Assembly (NCBI GenBank): GCA_903859265.1
Contig: CAIOLZ010000131.1
Coordinates: forward strand, 1-7,064
DNA from: an uncultured beta proteobacterium
Lineage (GTDB): Bacteria; Pseudomonadota; Gammaproteobacteria; Burkholderiales; Burkholderiaceae_C
Reading direction: 5' to 3'
DNA: 7,064 nt
Each line of letters starts with the position of its first letter. Position 1 is the first letter of the stretch. Positions 1 to 5,821 of this stretch are shown here, piece by piece. The position numbers and the translations under genes are program-made. Below the pieces are notes generated by a model. The model saw nothing but the letters and a program-made list of their open reading frames with translations, did no database searches and had not been told where the DNA came from.

Positions 1-741
1 GACACCGACCATGACCGCCATGGCATTGTGACCCCGGGTGCCGGACTTCTGTTGCCCAACCACTATCTTGTTGCGGCCATCGACTACCTGTTTCGCAATC
101 GCCCGCAGTGGCGCGCATCTGCCGCGATTGGCAAGACGGTGGTGAGCTCCCAACTGATTGACCGCGTGGTGGCACGACTGGGCCGCCACCTGGTGGAAGT
201 GCCGGTGGGGTTCAAGTGGTTTTCCCAGGGACTGCTGGACGCGAGTCTGGGTTTCGGTGGGGAAGAAAGTGGTGGGCTCGCTTTTTTGCGGTGCAATGGC
301 AGCGCGTGGAGCACCGACAAGGATGGAATGATTGCGGCCTTGCTTAGCGCCGAGATCACTGCGCGCAGCCAAACGGACCCCGGCGCGTTGTACCAGAAGA
401 TTGCCGCGCAACTCGGTCAGCCATTCGAGGGTCGAATCGAGGCGCCAGCGACACAGCAGCAGCGCCTGCGGCTTGCCGCGCTGACGCCGCAGGACATATT
501 GGCCGGCGACCTCGCCGGCGAACCCGTGGTCTCAGTGCAAACCCACGCCAGCGGCAATGGCGCGGCCATCGGCGGCATCAAGGTCACCGCCCGCAGCGGA
601 TGGTTCGCGGCCAGGCCCTCGGGAACTGAAGCCATCTACAAAATCTATGCAGAGAGTTTTTCGGGACCGGCGCATTTGCAACGCATATTGGTGCAGGCGC
701 AGGAAACGGTCGATGCCGCGCTGAACGCCGTCGCCGCCTGA
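1..741 (+). CDS. pgm: Phosphoglucomutase (alpha-D-glucose specific), C-terminal part
   Basis: Interconverts glucose-1-phosphate and glucose-6-phosphate in the cytoplasm, feeding glycogen and sugar-nucleotide synthesis. The frame is open from base 1, so the gene enters from the left; 246 residues are visible, a bit under half of the usual ~545. The visible part opens with the metal-binding loop DTDHDR (partial residues 1-6), whose three aspartates hold Mg2+. It is followed by GIVTPGAG, the sugar-recognition loop GGEESGG (about 86-92) and the C-terminal phosphate-binding loop RPSGTEAIYKIY (about 205-216). All key motifs of this half are intact, so it looks functional. A GTG at 28 is internal and not the start. 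The stop TGA overlaps the next gene's ATG by one base. The DTDHDR and RPSGTE combination points to the E. coli Pgm type rather than phosphomannomutase or GlmM. Confidence 0.95.
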   Translation, partial: DTDHDRHGIVTPGAGLLLPNHYLVAAIDYLFRNRPQWRASAAIGKTVVSSQLIDRVVARLGRHLVEVPVGFKWFSQGLLDASLGFGGEESGGLAFLRCNGSAWSTDKDGMIAALLSAEITARSQTDPGALYQKIAAQLGQPFEGRIEAPATQQQRLRLAALTPQDILAGDLAGEPVVSVQTHASGNGAAIGGIKVTARSGWFAARPSGTEAIYKIYAESFSGPAHLQRILVQAQETVDAALNAVAA

Positions 742-1376
742 TGTGCTTTTCAGCCACTGCCAGTTTCAGCGCCGGTGCAGTGCTGCTGGGTCTTGGCAGT
801 GTTGCAGTGGGCCAGACCCATGTCGGCCGCGCAATCCCCTACGCGTTGATACCGGTCCTGTTTGGAATCCAGCAACTGCTCGAAGGTGGACTTTGGCTGA
901 CTTTTGCCCAGCCCCAGGGCTGTGGCCCCTTGCTGACCCATGCCTACTCCGCCTTTTCCCAGGTTATCTGGCCGGTCTATATACCGGTCGCTGTGGTGCT
1001 GCTGGAGCCGCATCCGCTGCGACGCAAAGCGCAATGGTGCGTCGTGGTTGCGGGCGCGGCGGCGAGTCTTTTTCTGCTGGTTGAACTCACCCATCTGCAA
1101 ATCCGCGCAGAAGTCACAGGCGCGCATATTGCGTACATCTTTCCGCACTTTCATGAGGCCATTGCAACCGGTCTGTATCTGCTGGGTGCCTGCATCAGCC
1201 CGCTGCTGTCGAGCCACCGGGCTGTGCGATGGTTCGGTGTGTTGATCTCGCTCTCGCTGGTCATCACAATGGTTTTTTACAACCTCTGGTTTATTTCTGT
1301 CTGGTGTTTCCTTGCGGCCATCACCAGTTGCGCGGTGTTGGCCTTCACCATGCCCGGTCAGCAGCCCACTGTCTGA
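741..1376 (+). CDS. Multi-pass membrane protein, DUF6629-like
   Basis: A 211-residue integral membrane protein of unknown function. The N-terminus MCFSATASFSAGAVLLG and the motif FGIQQLLEGGLW (41-52) match my memory of the DUF6629 family. Hydrophobic stretches at about 8-24, 34-55, 72-88, 98-115, 138-157, 164-181 and 184-203 suggest six or seven membrane helices. Conserved-looking polar and aromatic positions include H136 and H138 (FPHFHEA) and the SVWCF motif near the end (186-190). The ATG shares its A with the pgm stop (TGATG) and has no clear Shine-Dalgarno sequence, so translation is probably coupled to pgm. The stop codon is followed at once by the stop of the convergent permease gene. 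No function can be assigned. Sure of the gene and its membrane nature, fairly sure of the family. Confidence 0.85.
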   Translation: MCFSATASFSAGAVLLGLGSVAVGQTHVGRAIPYALIPVLFGIQQLLEGGLWLTFAQPQGCGPLLTHAYSAFSQVIWPVYIPVAVVLLEPHPLRRKAQWCVVVAGAAASLFLLVELTHLQIRAEVTGAHIAYIFPHFHEAIATGLYLLGACISPLLSSHRAVRWFGVLISLSLVITMVFYNLWFISVWCFLAAITSCAVLAFTMPGQQPTV

Positions 1377-2153
1377 TTACTGCACCAGCGTGGGATAGAG
1401 CCTGACGGCGATCGCCATGAGCAACAGGGCTGTCGCCGTCAGAATTCCCAGATCCGTAACCACGGCGGCCAGCACCCATTCACCGGGAACCATCAGGCTG
1501 CGCAGGGCGTCCACCAGATAGGTCAGCGGGTTGAAGCGTGCGACCATTTTCAGCCACCCGGGCATCAGGTCCAACGGATAGATGGCGCTGCTGGCGAAGA
1601 AAAGCGGCATCGTCAGAACCTGCCCTACACCCATGAAACGTTCCCGCGTTTTGACGATGCAGGCAATGATCAGCGAGAAGGTGGAGAACAGGGCAGACCC
1701 GAGCATGACAGTAAACAGCACCGCAACAACCGAGAGCGGCTCGTAGCGCAGGGTCAGGTGCATCAGCGCCGCAAGCGCGTAAATCACACCGCATTGCACC
1801 AGCCCGCGAAAGCCTGCCGACAATGCCTTGCCCAGAACCAGGGCACTGCGGTAAGCGGGACTCACCAACTGCTTGTGGACCACGCCCAGGTCCCGTTCCC
1901 AGATCACGGCAATGCCATAGAAGATGGCACTGAACAAAACGCTTTGCGCCAGAATTCCCGGTGTAATAAAAACCAGATAGCTTCCGGGGCCGCTGTGGAT
2001 ACCCCGCACCTGCGCCATGACCTGACCGAACACAGTCAGCCACAACACCGGCTGCACCGCGCGCGACACCAGCTCAGTCGGATCGCGAATCAGCTTTCGC
2101 AGTTCCACATCAGCGACTGCTGCGGTTTCCAGAAAAAACTTGGAAATTCCCAT
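1377..2153 (-). CDS. ABC-2 type transporter permease
   Basis: Inner-membrane subunit of an export ABC transporter, 258 residues, a normal length for NodJ/DrrB-type permeases. Hydrophobic segments lie at about 33-49, 59-85, 105-131, 140-167, 175-194 and 228-251, the usual six-helix plan. Family landmarks are the cytoplasmic ERDLGVVHKQLVSPAYRSAL stretch (87-106) and the C-terminal NPLTYLVDALRSLM (208-221). I choose the ATG at 2153 because the frame upstream of it is an arginine- and cysteine-rich read-through of the ATPase gene, and because an AGGA ribosome site lies 8 bases before this ATG. The gene follows the ATPase gene after a 4-base gap, so the two form an operon. The substrate (drug, polysaccharide or lipid-like molecule) cannot be told from sequence. 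The TAA stop directly abuts the stop of the convergent membrane-protein gene. Confidence 0.92.
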   Translation of the reverse strand: MGISKFFLETAAVADVELRKLIRDPTELVSRAVQPVLWLTVFGQVMAQVRGIHSGPGSYLVFITPGILAQSVLFSAIFYGIAVIWERDLGVVHKQLVSPAYRSALVLGKALSAGFRGLVQCGVIYALAALMHLTLRYEPLSVVAVLFTVMLGSALFSTFSLIIACIVKTRERFMGVGQVLTMPLFFASSAIYPLDLMPGWLKMVARFNPLTYLVDALRSLMVPGEWVLAAVVTDLGILTATALLLMAIAVRLYPTLVQ

Positions 2154-2157
2154 GGTG

Positions 2158-2970
2158 TCAATCCTGCAGTTTGCTGCCGCAGTAGCGCGCGAACACATCA
2201 TCCAGCGTGGCCGTCGGTGACAGCGCAGCGCACAAATCCGCCGGCTTGCCCTGGAGGACCAGTCGTCCCAGGTTAAGGATTGCCAGCTCGTCGCACAGGC
2301 TGCCCGCCTCGTCCATGTCATGGGTGGTCAAGAGGACGGTCATGGCAAAGTCTTTGCGCAGCGCGCGCAGACGGTCCCAGACGGCGTGCCGGGCCAGCGG
2401 GTCGAGCCCGATGGTCGGCTCGTCCAGAAATAACACCGATGGATGGTGCAGCATGGCTTGGGCAAGCTCCAGGCGTCGCACCATGCCACCGGAATAGGTG
2501 TTGACCAGACGGTCTGCTGCATCTTCGAGTTGCATCAAATGCAGGGCATCAGAGATACGGGCGCGGCGTTCGGCGGACGGCACGCCATACAACCGCGCCG
2601 AGAAGAGCAGGTTTTCGCGGGCGGTCAGAGCGCCATCGGCCGACAGCATTTGAGGGACATAGCCAATGCGGGCACGCACTGCCGCGGGTTCGCGCACGAT
2701 GCTCAGGCCTGCAATCAAGGCGTCGCCAGAAGTAGGCGGCAAGAGCGTGGTCAGCATTTTGATTAACGTGCTCTTGCCTGCGCCATTGGAGCCCAAAAGT
2801 CCGAAAATTGCGCCCCGGTTGACGGTGAATGACACGCTGTGCACCGCTACGAAATCGCCAAACTTGCGCGTCAAACCCTCTACCTGCAGCGCGGCCTGGG
2901 TCAGAGGGACAGCAGCCGCTGCGGTCGCCGTGGGTTCCGCTATGGCTGTGGCTGTGTTGATGGCGTTCAC
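2158..2970 (-). CDS. ABC transporter ATP-binding protein (NodI/DrrA-like)
   Basis: ATPase that powers the adjacent ABC-2 permease. All nucleotide-binding motifs are present in order: Walker A GSNGAGKST (60-68), Q-loop YVPQ (104-107), a signature variant YSGGM (159-163) in place of LSGGQ, Walker B VLFLDEP (179-185) with catalytic E184, D-loop GLDP, and H-loop H217 in TTHDMDEA. The 270-residue length is slightly long because of an alanine/threonine-rich N-terminal tail of about 25 residues before the conserved LQVEGLTRKFGDF. The start used here is a GTG; I see no good ribosome site before it and no ATG in the tail, so the exact start is uncertain. It is first in a two-gene operon and is transcribed away from the BON gene. 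Family resemblance is to DrrA/NodI exporters; the cargo is unknown. Confidence 0.92.
   Translation of the reverse strand: MNAINTATAIAEPTATAAAAVPLTQAALQVEGLTRKFGDFVAVHSVSFTVNRGAIFGLLGSNGAGKSTLIKMLTTLLPPTSGDALIAGLSIVREPAAVRARIGYVPQMLSADGALTARENLLFSARLYGVPSAERRARISDALHLMQLEDAADRLVNTYSGGMVRRLELAQAMLHHPSVLFLDEPTIGLDPLARHAVWDRLRALRKDFAMTVLLTTHDMDEAGSLCDELAILNLGRLVLQGKPADLCAALSPTATLDDVFARYCGSKLQD
2162..2165 (-). promoter_or_regulatory. Ribosome binding site of the permease gene
   Basis: On the minus strand AGGA lies 8 bases before the permease ATG and inside the last codons of the ATPase gene. It decides the permease start at 2153 over in-frame upstream codons and fits translational coupling of the two subunits. 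Confidence 0.7.
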
Positions 2971-2986
2971 TTCGAAAATTGCGCGA

Positions 2987-3011
2987 TGAAGATCGTCACG
3001 GTAGATCTTCA
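2987..3011. repeat. 8-bp inverted repeat in the divergent promoter region
   Basis: TGAAGATC (2987-2994) and GATCTTCA (3004-3011) are perfect inverted arms separated by 9 bases. They sit 16 bases upstream of the GTG of the ABC ATPase gene (minus strand) and about 135 bases before the BON gene (plus strand). There is no T-run on either side, so it does not look like a terminator. It could be an operator or a 5' leader hairpin of the exporter operon. The repeat is seen directly; the role is inference. Confidence 0.45.
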
Positions 3012-3146
3012 GGAACCAAAAGTCTGTACGCCGTGCAACGCAACATCCTCCAACCAGCCTTGCGACGCCTGTATGTTGTCTGTCGCACTGAAGCGCTGTT
3101 GTTTCGCGCGCAAATTACATCCTCCGACGAATTTTGAAAGAACCGC

Positions 3147-3638
3147 ATGAAAACAGATTCCCAGTTGCAGCAGGATGTTCTGGCTGAACTTCAGCGGTTG
3201 CCTTCGGTGCATGCCGAGCACATTGGTGTGGAGGTGCAGGACGGTGTGGTGACGCTCTCGGGCCATGTTGGTAGCTACCTTGAAAAAATAAGCGCTGGCC
3301 GGGCCGCACAAAACGTGGCAGGGGTACGTGCCCTGTGCGTGGACATTGAAGTGAAGCTTTCCAGTTTTGGACAACGTGATGACACAACGATTGCATCGTC
3401 CGTTCAGGCCGCGCTCGACTGGCTGGGCACCCCCACCAGCAAGAACGTGAAAGTTCAGGTGGAAAAGGGCTGGGTCACACTGTCGGGTAACCTGGACTGG
3501 CAATACCAGCGTCTCGCCGCCGCCCGCGCTGTGCAGTTTCTGAGGGGTGTTACAGGCGTGAGCAATCAAATCGGTATCAAGGCCGGCGTGGCGCGCGCCA
3601 ACCACAACATGACGGTCGCAAACAGTGTCCCGGGATAG
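3147..3638 (+). CDS. BON domain protein with two BON domains
   Basis: BON domains are small modules thought to bind phospholipid membranes or other ligands and occur in osmotic-stress proteins such as OsmY. This 163-residue protein has two: about residues 5-72 and 80-146, each with the typical V-T-L-S-G turn (35-39 and 110-114) and a following helix (ISAGRAAQNVAGVRAL; RLAAARAVQFLRGVTGV). It has no signal peptide, so unlike OsmY it is probably cytoplasmic. The start MKTDSQLQQDVLAEL matches relatives I remember, and a GAAAG lies about 6 bases before the ATG. Betaproteobacterial relatives, as I recall them, have three BON domains and end in DNMTVAY. Here HNMTVANSVPG follows the second domain directly, as if the third had been deleted in frame. 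The Crp-like gene follows after 141 bases. Confidence 0.9.
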   Translation: MKTDSQLQQDVLAELQRLPSVHAEHIGVEVQDGVVTLSGHVGSYLEKISAGRAAQNVAGVRALCVDIEVKLSSFGQRDDTTIASSVQAALDWLGTPTSKNVKVQVEKGWVTLSGNLDWQYQRLAAARAVQFLRGVTGVSNQIGIKAGVARANHNMTVANSVPG

Positions 3639-3779
3639 ATACCGAGAAGCCAGTGTCGCAACAGCATGAGCCGTGTATGTGTTCCAGCACACCGATCAAA
3701 TCCCGGGCTTGTAGCAAGCTGGGTATTTACCACCCAGGGCTAAGCGCCCAACCGGATCACAGCCACTGGCTGGAAAATT
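3639..3779 (+). other. Leader of the Crp-like gene with a run of short hairpins
   Basis: The 141-base gap between the BON and regulator genes holds several adjacent or overlapping short inverted repeats: GCTTG/CAAGC (3707-3711 and 3715-3719), CTGGGT/ACCCAG (3719-3724 and 3732-3737), GGGC/GCCC (3737-3740 and 3746-3749), and AGCC/GGCT (3761-3764 and 3768-3771). The last abuts the GGA that probably serves as ribosome site (3772-3774). There is no T-run after any of them, so a classical terminator is not seen. They may form a structured 5' leader. Individual stems are only 4-6 bp and some could be chance. Confidence 0.35.
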
Positions 3780-4496
3780 ATGAACACGCCTTTCGTCTCT
3801 GCATCTCCGATGCAAAACCATTTGCTGGCGGCCTTGCCTCCTGATATTTACGAGCAATGGCTGCCTGAACTGGAGCATGTGGAGATGCCACTGGGCATGG
3901 TGCTGTACGAGTCGGGAACGACTCTGGAACATATGTATTTTCCGACCACGGCAATTGTTTCCATGTTGTACGTGATGGCAAACGGCGAGTCCGCCGAAGT
4001 CGCCATCATTGGCAATGAAGGTTTTGTAGGTATCACTATTTTTATGGGTGGCGGCTCCACGCCGAGCCGCGCACTGGTTCAAAACGCAGGCTTCGGCTAC
4101 CGCGTTCCGGCGGCATTCTCCAGGGAGCAATTCGAGGACTGCAAGCCGGTGATGCATCTGTTCCTCAGCTTTACGCAGGCATTGATAGCCCAGGTCACGC
4201 AGACGGGTGCCTGCAACAAACACCATACCCTGGACCAGCAGCTGTGCCGCTGGTTGCTGCTGACCCTGGATCGTTATCAGGGAATGGAATTGCACATGAC
4301 CAAACAGATGATTGCAAACATGCTGGGCGTCAGTGGTGAGGTGATGCGCAGCGGTGCATTGAGGCTGCAGAATGAAGGACTGCTGCGTTACCAGGACGGC
4401 AACATCACCGTACTGGACCGCGCGGGTGTGGAGCGGCACGCCTGCGAATGCTATGCCCTGGTCAAGCGCGAATACGAGCGCCTGCTGCCCCAGTAA
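3780..4496 (+). CDS. Crp/Fnr family transcriptional regulator
   Basis: A 238-residue DNA-binding regulator. Residues about 20-140 form a cyclic-nucleotide-binding-type beta barrel (MPLGMVLYESG at 36-46, YFPTTAIVSMLYVMANGESAE, then GNEGFVGITIFMGG at 78-91). The stretch TPSRALVQ lacks the arrangement of true cAMP-binding Crp, and there is no Fnr-type cysteine cluster, so the signal is unknown. A linker helix (DQQLCRWLLLTLDR, 152-165) leads to a winged helix-turn-helix (about 171-212: MTKQMIANMLGV, the recognition helix, then GNITVLDR). The tail ACECYALVKREYERLLP is typical of a proteobacterial Crp subfamily. The recognition segment SGEVMRSGALRLQ differs from the RREGVTEAAGKLQ-like one I remember. 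The ATG has GGA 5 bases upstream; M11 lacks a ribosome site. It could control the flanking BON and porin genes; no operator was recognised. Confidence 0.93.
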   Translation: MNTPFVSASPMQNHLLAALPPDIYEQWLPELEHVEMPLGMVLYESGTTLEHMYFPTTAIVSMLYVMANGESAEVAIIGNEGFVGITIFMGGGSTPSRALVQNAGFGYRVPAAFSREQFEDCKPVMHLFLSFTQALIAQVTQTGACNKHHTLDQQLCRWLLLTLDRYQGMELHMTKQMIANMLGVSGEVMRSGALRLQNEGLLRYQDGNITVLDRAGVERHACECYALVKREYERLLPQ

Positions 4497-4654
4497 GCGT
4501 CAGGCTTCAACGCCCGGCGGCCAGCGCAGCCGCGCCACAAACGCCAATCTGGATGCAGCACTTTTCGGAGTCTGTGCGTGGTCGTACATACGTCTGCGCG
4601 GTGACGTTCAAGAATGAAAGGGTGTAGCCATTTCAACATTACTCTGGACCCTCT
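4497..4654 (+). other. Intergenic region before the OmpA-type gene
   Basis: 158 bases without a credible gene. It must hold the porin promoter unless transcription comes from the regulator gene. I see no convincing -35/-10 pair; GTGACG (4601-4606) with TAGCCA (4625-4630) is only a weak match. Two short palindromes are visible, CGTA-CA-TACG around 4583-4592 and TTCA-AGAA-TGAA (4607-4618). The latter is the better candidate for a regulator half-site pair, but it is too short to trust. A GGA six bases before the ATG is the likely ribosome site. Confidence 0.3.
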
Positions 4655-5821
4655 ATGAAAACCCTTCACCTGACACGCCTGGCATGTCTGACCACCTTCG
4701 GTGTGGCATTGGCCGGCGTCGCCCATTCGCAAGACGCAAACTACTACTATCTGGGAGCATCTGTCGGGCAGTCCAACTCGCTGATCAGCCCGGACGATAC
4801 CAACAACAGCCTCTTTGGATTGGGCAATGGTGCGGCCGTGCAAAGCCAAAATCAGGCGGATACCGCCTACAAGATTTTTGGTGGCTATCAGTTCAACCGC
4901 AACTTTTCTCTGGAAGGCGGTTACTACAACCTGGGCAAGTTCACTTACAACGCCGCAGCACCTGCGCCACGCCTTGGGTCAGTGAGCGGCAAGTATGAAG
5001 TGGAAGGGTTGAATCTGGATGTCATCGGGACCGTGCCACTCAGTGATCGCTTTTCTGCCTTTGGCCGTATCGGTGCCGCCTACTCCTATACCCACGACAC
5101 GTTCAATGGTTCGGGAACGCTGACACCGGGCAGCAGTCAGCCCAGCAAATACGACACCAACCTGAAGCTCGGGTTGGGACTTCAGTACGAATTCAATAGC
5201 TCGATGCAGTTGCGGGGTGAAGTGGAGCATTACCGGATCAACGACGCCTTTGACAACCGGGGCGATGTCAATGTGTATTCCTTGTCACTGGTTTTCCCGA
5301 TTGGACGCAAGGCTGCAACACCGCCGGTGGTCATGACGCCCGCGGTCTATGTAGCACCGGTTGCAGAGCCGCAGCCTGCGCCTGTGGCCGAGCCGGTCGT
5401 GGTACTGGTGCCGGTGGCGCCCGCGCCACCCGCACCCAAGGTGGTACGACTCTCTGCCGATTCCATGTTCGGCTTTGACAAAGCCGTGCTGGGTCCGAAC
5501 TCCAAGGAGGTGCTGGACAACTTTGCCAAGAGCACCGAGGGCGTAAGCTTTGATTCCATCAGCGTGGAAGGCAATACCGACCGCATCGGGACCGCAGCCT
5601 ATAACGACAAGCTCTCAACGGCCCGTGCCCAGGCGGTCAAAAACTATCTGGCCACGACCCCTCAACTGCAGAGCGCCACGATCAACGCCAGCGGCCGGGG
5701 CGAGAACAACCCCGTGACCAAGCCGGAAGATTGCGTGGGTACCAAGCCGACCAAAGCGCTGATTGCGTGCCTGCAACCGGACCGTCGGGTTGACGTCCAG
5801 ATGACGGGTGCCCGTCAATAA
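4655..5821 (+). CDS. OmpA family outer-membrane protein
   Basis: A 388-residue porin-like protein linking the outer membrane to peptidoglycan. A signal peptide (1-25, cut after AHS) is followed by an eight-strand-type beta barrel (about 28-217; alternating aromatic segments such as YYYLGASVG, AYKIFGGYQF, SLEGGYYNL, TNLKLGLGLQYEF, NVYSLSLVFP). Next come a proline/alanine/valine-rich hinge (about 222-262) containing APVAEP twice, and an OmpA C-terminal domain (about 264-385). That domain shows FGFDKAVL, the peptidoglycan-contact aspartate D309 in NTDRIG, R324 in LSTARAQAV, and PDRRVDV. Cysteines C360 and C372 match the disulfide pair of E. coli OmpA in a similar insertion. N307 stands where histidine or a similar residue is frequent. 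The gene has its own leader after the Crp-like gene and ends convergently, overlapping the lipoprotein gene by 7 bases. Family call is firm; pore activity is not shown. Confidence 0.95.
   Translation: MKTLHLTRLACLTTFGVALAGVAHSQDANYYYLGASVGQSNSLISPDDTNNSLFGLGNGAAVQSQNQADTAYKIFGGYQFNRNFSLEGGYYNLGKFTYNAAAPAPRLGSVSGKYEVEGLNLDVIGTVPLSDRFSAFGRIGAAYSYTHDTFNGSGTLTPGSSQPSKYDTNLKLGLGLQYEFNSSMQLRGEVEHYRINDAFDNRGDVNVYSLSLVFPIGRKAATPPVVMTPAVYVAPVAEPQPAPVAEPVVVLVPVAPAPPAPKVVRLSADSMFGFDKAVLGPNSKEVLDNFAKSTEGVSFDSISVEGNTDRIGTAAYNDKLSTARAQAVKNYLATTPQLQSATINASGRGENNPVTKPEDCVGTKPTKALIACLQPDRRVDVQMTGARQ
5802..5817. repeat. Perfect 7-bp palindrome over the convergent stop codons
   Basis: TGACGGG (5802-5808) and CCCGTCA (5811-5817) form a perfect inverted repeat with two bases between, which as RNA would fold with a 6-bp stem and 4-base loop. 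It contains the minus-strand TGA stop (5815-5817) and ends one base before the plus-strand TAA (5819-5821). It could act as a compact transcript-end hairpin for both genes, but neither side has the T-run of an intrinsic terminator, so that role is doubtful. Confidence 0.45.

Noticed and set aside
2154..2321. A 56-residue N-terminal extension of the permease in the same frame
   Set aside because: It lies inside the ATPase gene, is rich in Arg, Cys and Trp like an out-of-frame shadow, and the ATG at 2153 has a good ribosome site and matches the usual family length.
2666..3150. Plus-strand open frames across the ATPase gene and the divergent region
   Set aside because: They are antisense to intact ATPase motifs and carry no coding signal of their own.
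3009..3692. A 227-residue open frame on the minus strand opposite the BON gene
   Set aside because: The plus strand encodes two clear BON domains here; the minus frame is rich in His and Cys and has no recognisable motif.
3690..3700. GATCAA as half of an Fnr-type box (TTGAT-N4-ATCAA) before the regulator
   Set aside because: Only one half-site is present; the matching TTGAT is absent at the right spacing.
3653..3844. A 63-residue plus-strand open frame between the BON and regulator genes
   Set aside because: It overlaps the start of the regulator gene, lacks a ribosome site and shows no domain; the region looks like a structured leader instead.
3696..4439. A 247-residue open frame on the minus strand opposite the Crp-like gene
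   Set aside because: It is a mirror of a well-supported regulator gene, with His/Gln-rich low-information sequence and no family features.
4497..4513. GCGT-N9-ACGC just after the regulator stop as a terminator
   Set aside because: The stem has only 4 bp and no T-run follows.
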